A DNA stretch of 5,820 nt, from the NCBI GenBank assembly GCA_030681145.1, contig JAUXXK010000114.1, positions 1 to 5,820 of the forward strand. Reading direction: 5' to 3'. Source of the DNA: Methanobacteriaceae archaeon (lineage in GTDB: Archaea; Methanobacteriota; Methanobacteria; Methanobacteriales; Methanobacteriaceae). This document shows positions 5,647 to 5,820 of this stretch, piece by piece (the stretch's first letter is position 1; each line of letters begins with the position of its first letter). The position numbers and the translations under genes were made by a program. The notes under the pieces are model-generated. The model saw only the letters and a list, made by a program, of their open reading frames with translations. It had not been told where the DNA came from and searched no databases.

Positions 5647-5820
5647 TTATTCGTCTATCATATTTTTTATAATAATTAAGAGTTCTTTAATAGCCAGAGG
5701 TTTGGTCATAACTCCTTTAGCTCCAGATAACATACCTTGTTTTTCCACAGTTTTTTGTTGATGAGGACTTAGAACCAGAAATGGTATTTTTTTAACCCTT
5801 AAATGTTCACAAGAATCCCA
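5647..5820 (-). CDS. Response regulator receiver domain, C-terminal 57 residues (start outside window)
   Basis: The frame is open from the right edge to a TAA at 5647-5649 and is too short to stand out by length. It encodes the last part of a CheY-like receiver. IPFLVLSP is strand 4 with the conserved Ser/Thr position (Ser). GAKGVMTKP is strand 5 with the invariant Lys-Pro pair (bases 5698-5703). The final helix IKELLIIIKNMIDE follows, and then the stop. The protein ends right after this helix, so no output domain follows the receiver. The phosphorylated Asp and acidic pocket must lie upstream of the window, so whether anything precedes the receiver is unknown. It sits 41 bases upstream of the histidine kinase on the same strand and is probably its partner. 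It could pass phosphate onward, or bind the kinase's pseudo-receiver; the sequence does not decide this. Confidence 0.85.
   Translation of the reverse strand, partial: WDSCEHLRVKKIPFLVLSPHQQKTVEKQGMLSGAKGVMTKPLAIKELLIIIKNMIDE

Noticed and set aside
1..5820. CRISPR array, insertion sequence ends, tRNA or attachment site
   Set aside because: I scanned for regularly spaced repeats, terminal inverted repeats with a transposase, and tRNA-like arms, and found none.

Overview
The window looks like a stretch of an AT-rich archaeal genome, most likely a methanogen of the Methanobacterium type. The reasons are archaeal-style TATA elements (TTATAAAAATA, found identically at two promoters), oligo-T terminators without hairpins, a strong AGGTGA ribosome binding site, use of TTG and probably GTG starts, and a cytoplasmic HisKA_2-type histidine kinase beside a receiver protein. 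The lineage is an inference; no rRNA or tRNA is present to confirm it.

Left half, plus strand. The window opens inside a calcineurin-like metallophosphoesterase whose true start lies off the left edge; its GNHD motif is already visible at 6-17. An oligo-T terminator follows. Next is a 14-helix DHA2-type major facilitator efflux transporter (1025-2566, TTG start). After 159 bases of AT-rich spacer comes a small four-helix membrane protein of unknown function (2726-3211).

Right half, minus strand. A metallopeptidase of the M24 (creatinase/prolidase/Xaa-Pro aminopeptidase) fold (3308-4507) converges on the small membrane protein gene. It has a well-defined promoter and ribosome binding site of its own. 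All five metal ligands are present, but two histidines that act in catalysis in prolidase and aminopeptidase P are missing. Upstream of it are a HisKA_2/HATPase_c histidine kinase with a degenerate N-terminal receiver-like domain (4613-5605) and, 41 bases further upstream on the same strand, the last 57 codons of a response-regulator receiver (5647-5820, cut by the window edge). The receiver and kinase are probably one operon and form a two-component module. A double oligo-T terminator separates them from the peptidase gene.

I see no rRNA, tRNA, insertion sequence, CRISPR array or defence cassette. Nothing here amounts to a clearly new system. The points most worth a second look are the pseudo-receiver kinase paired with a separate receiver, the divergent M24 active site, and the small membrane protein with its repeat and ambiguous start.
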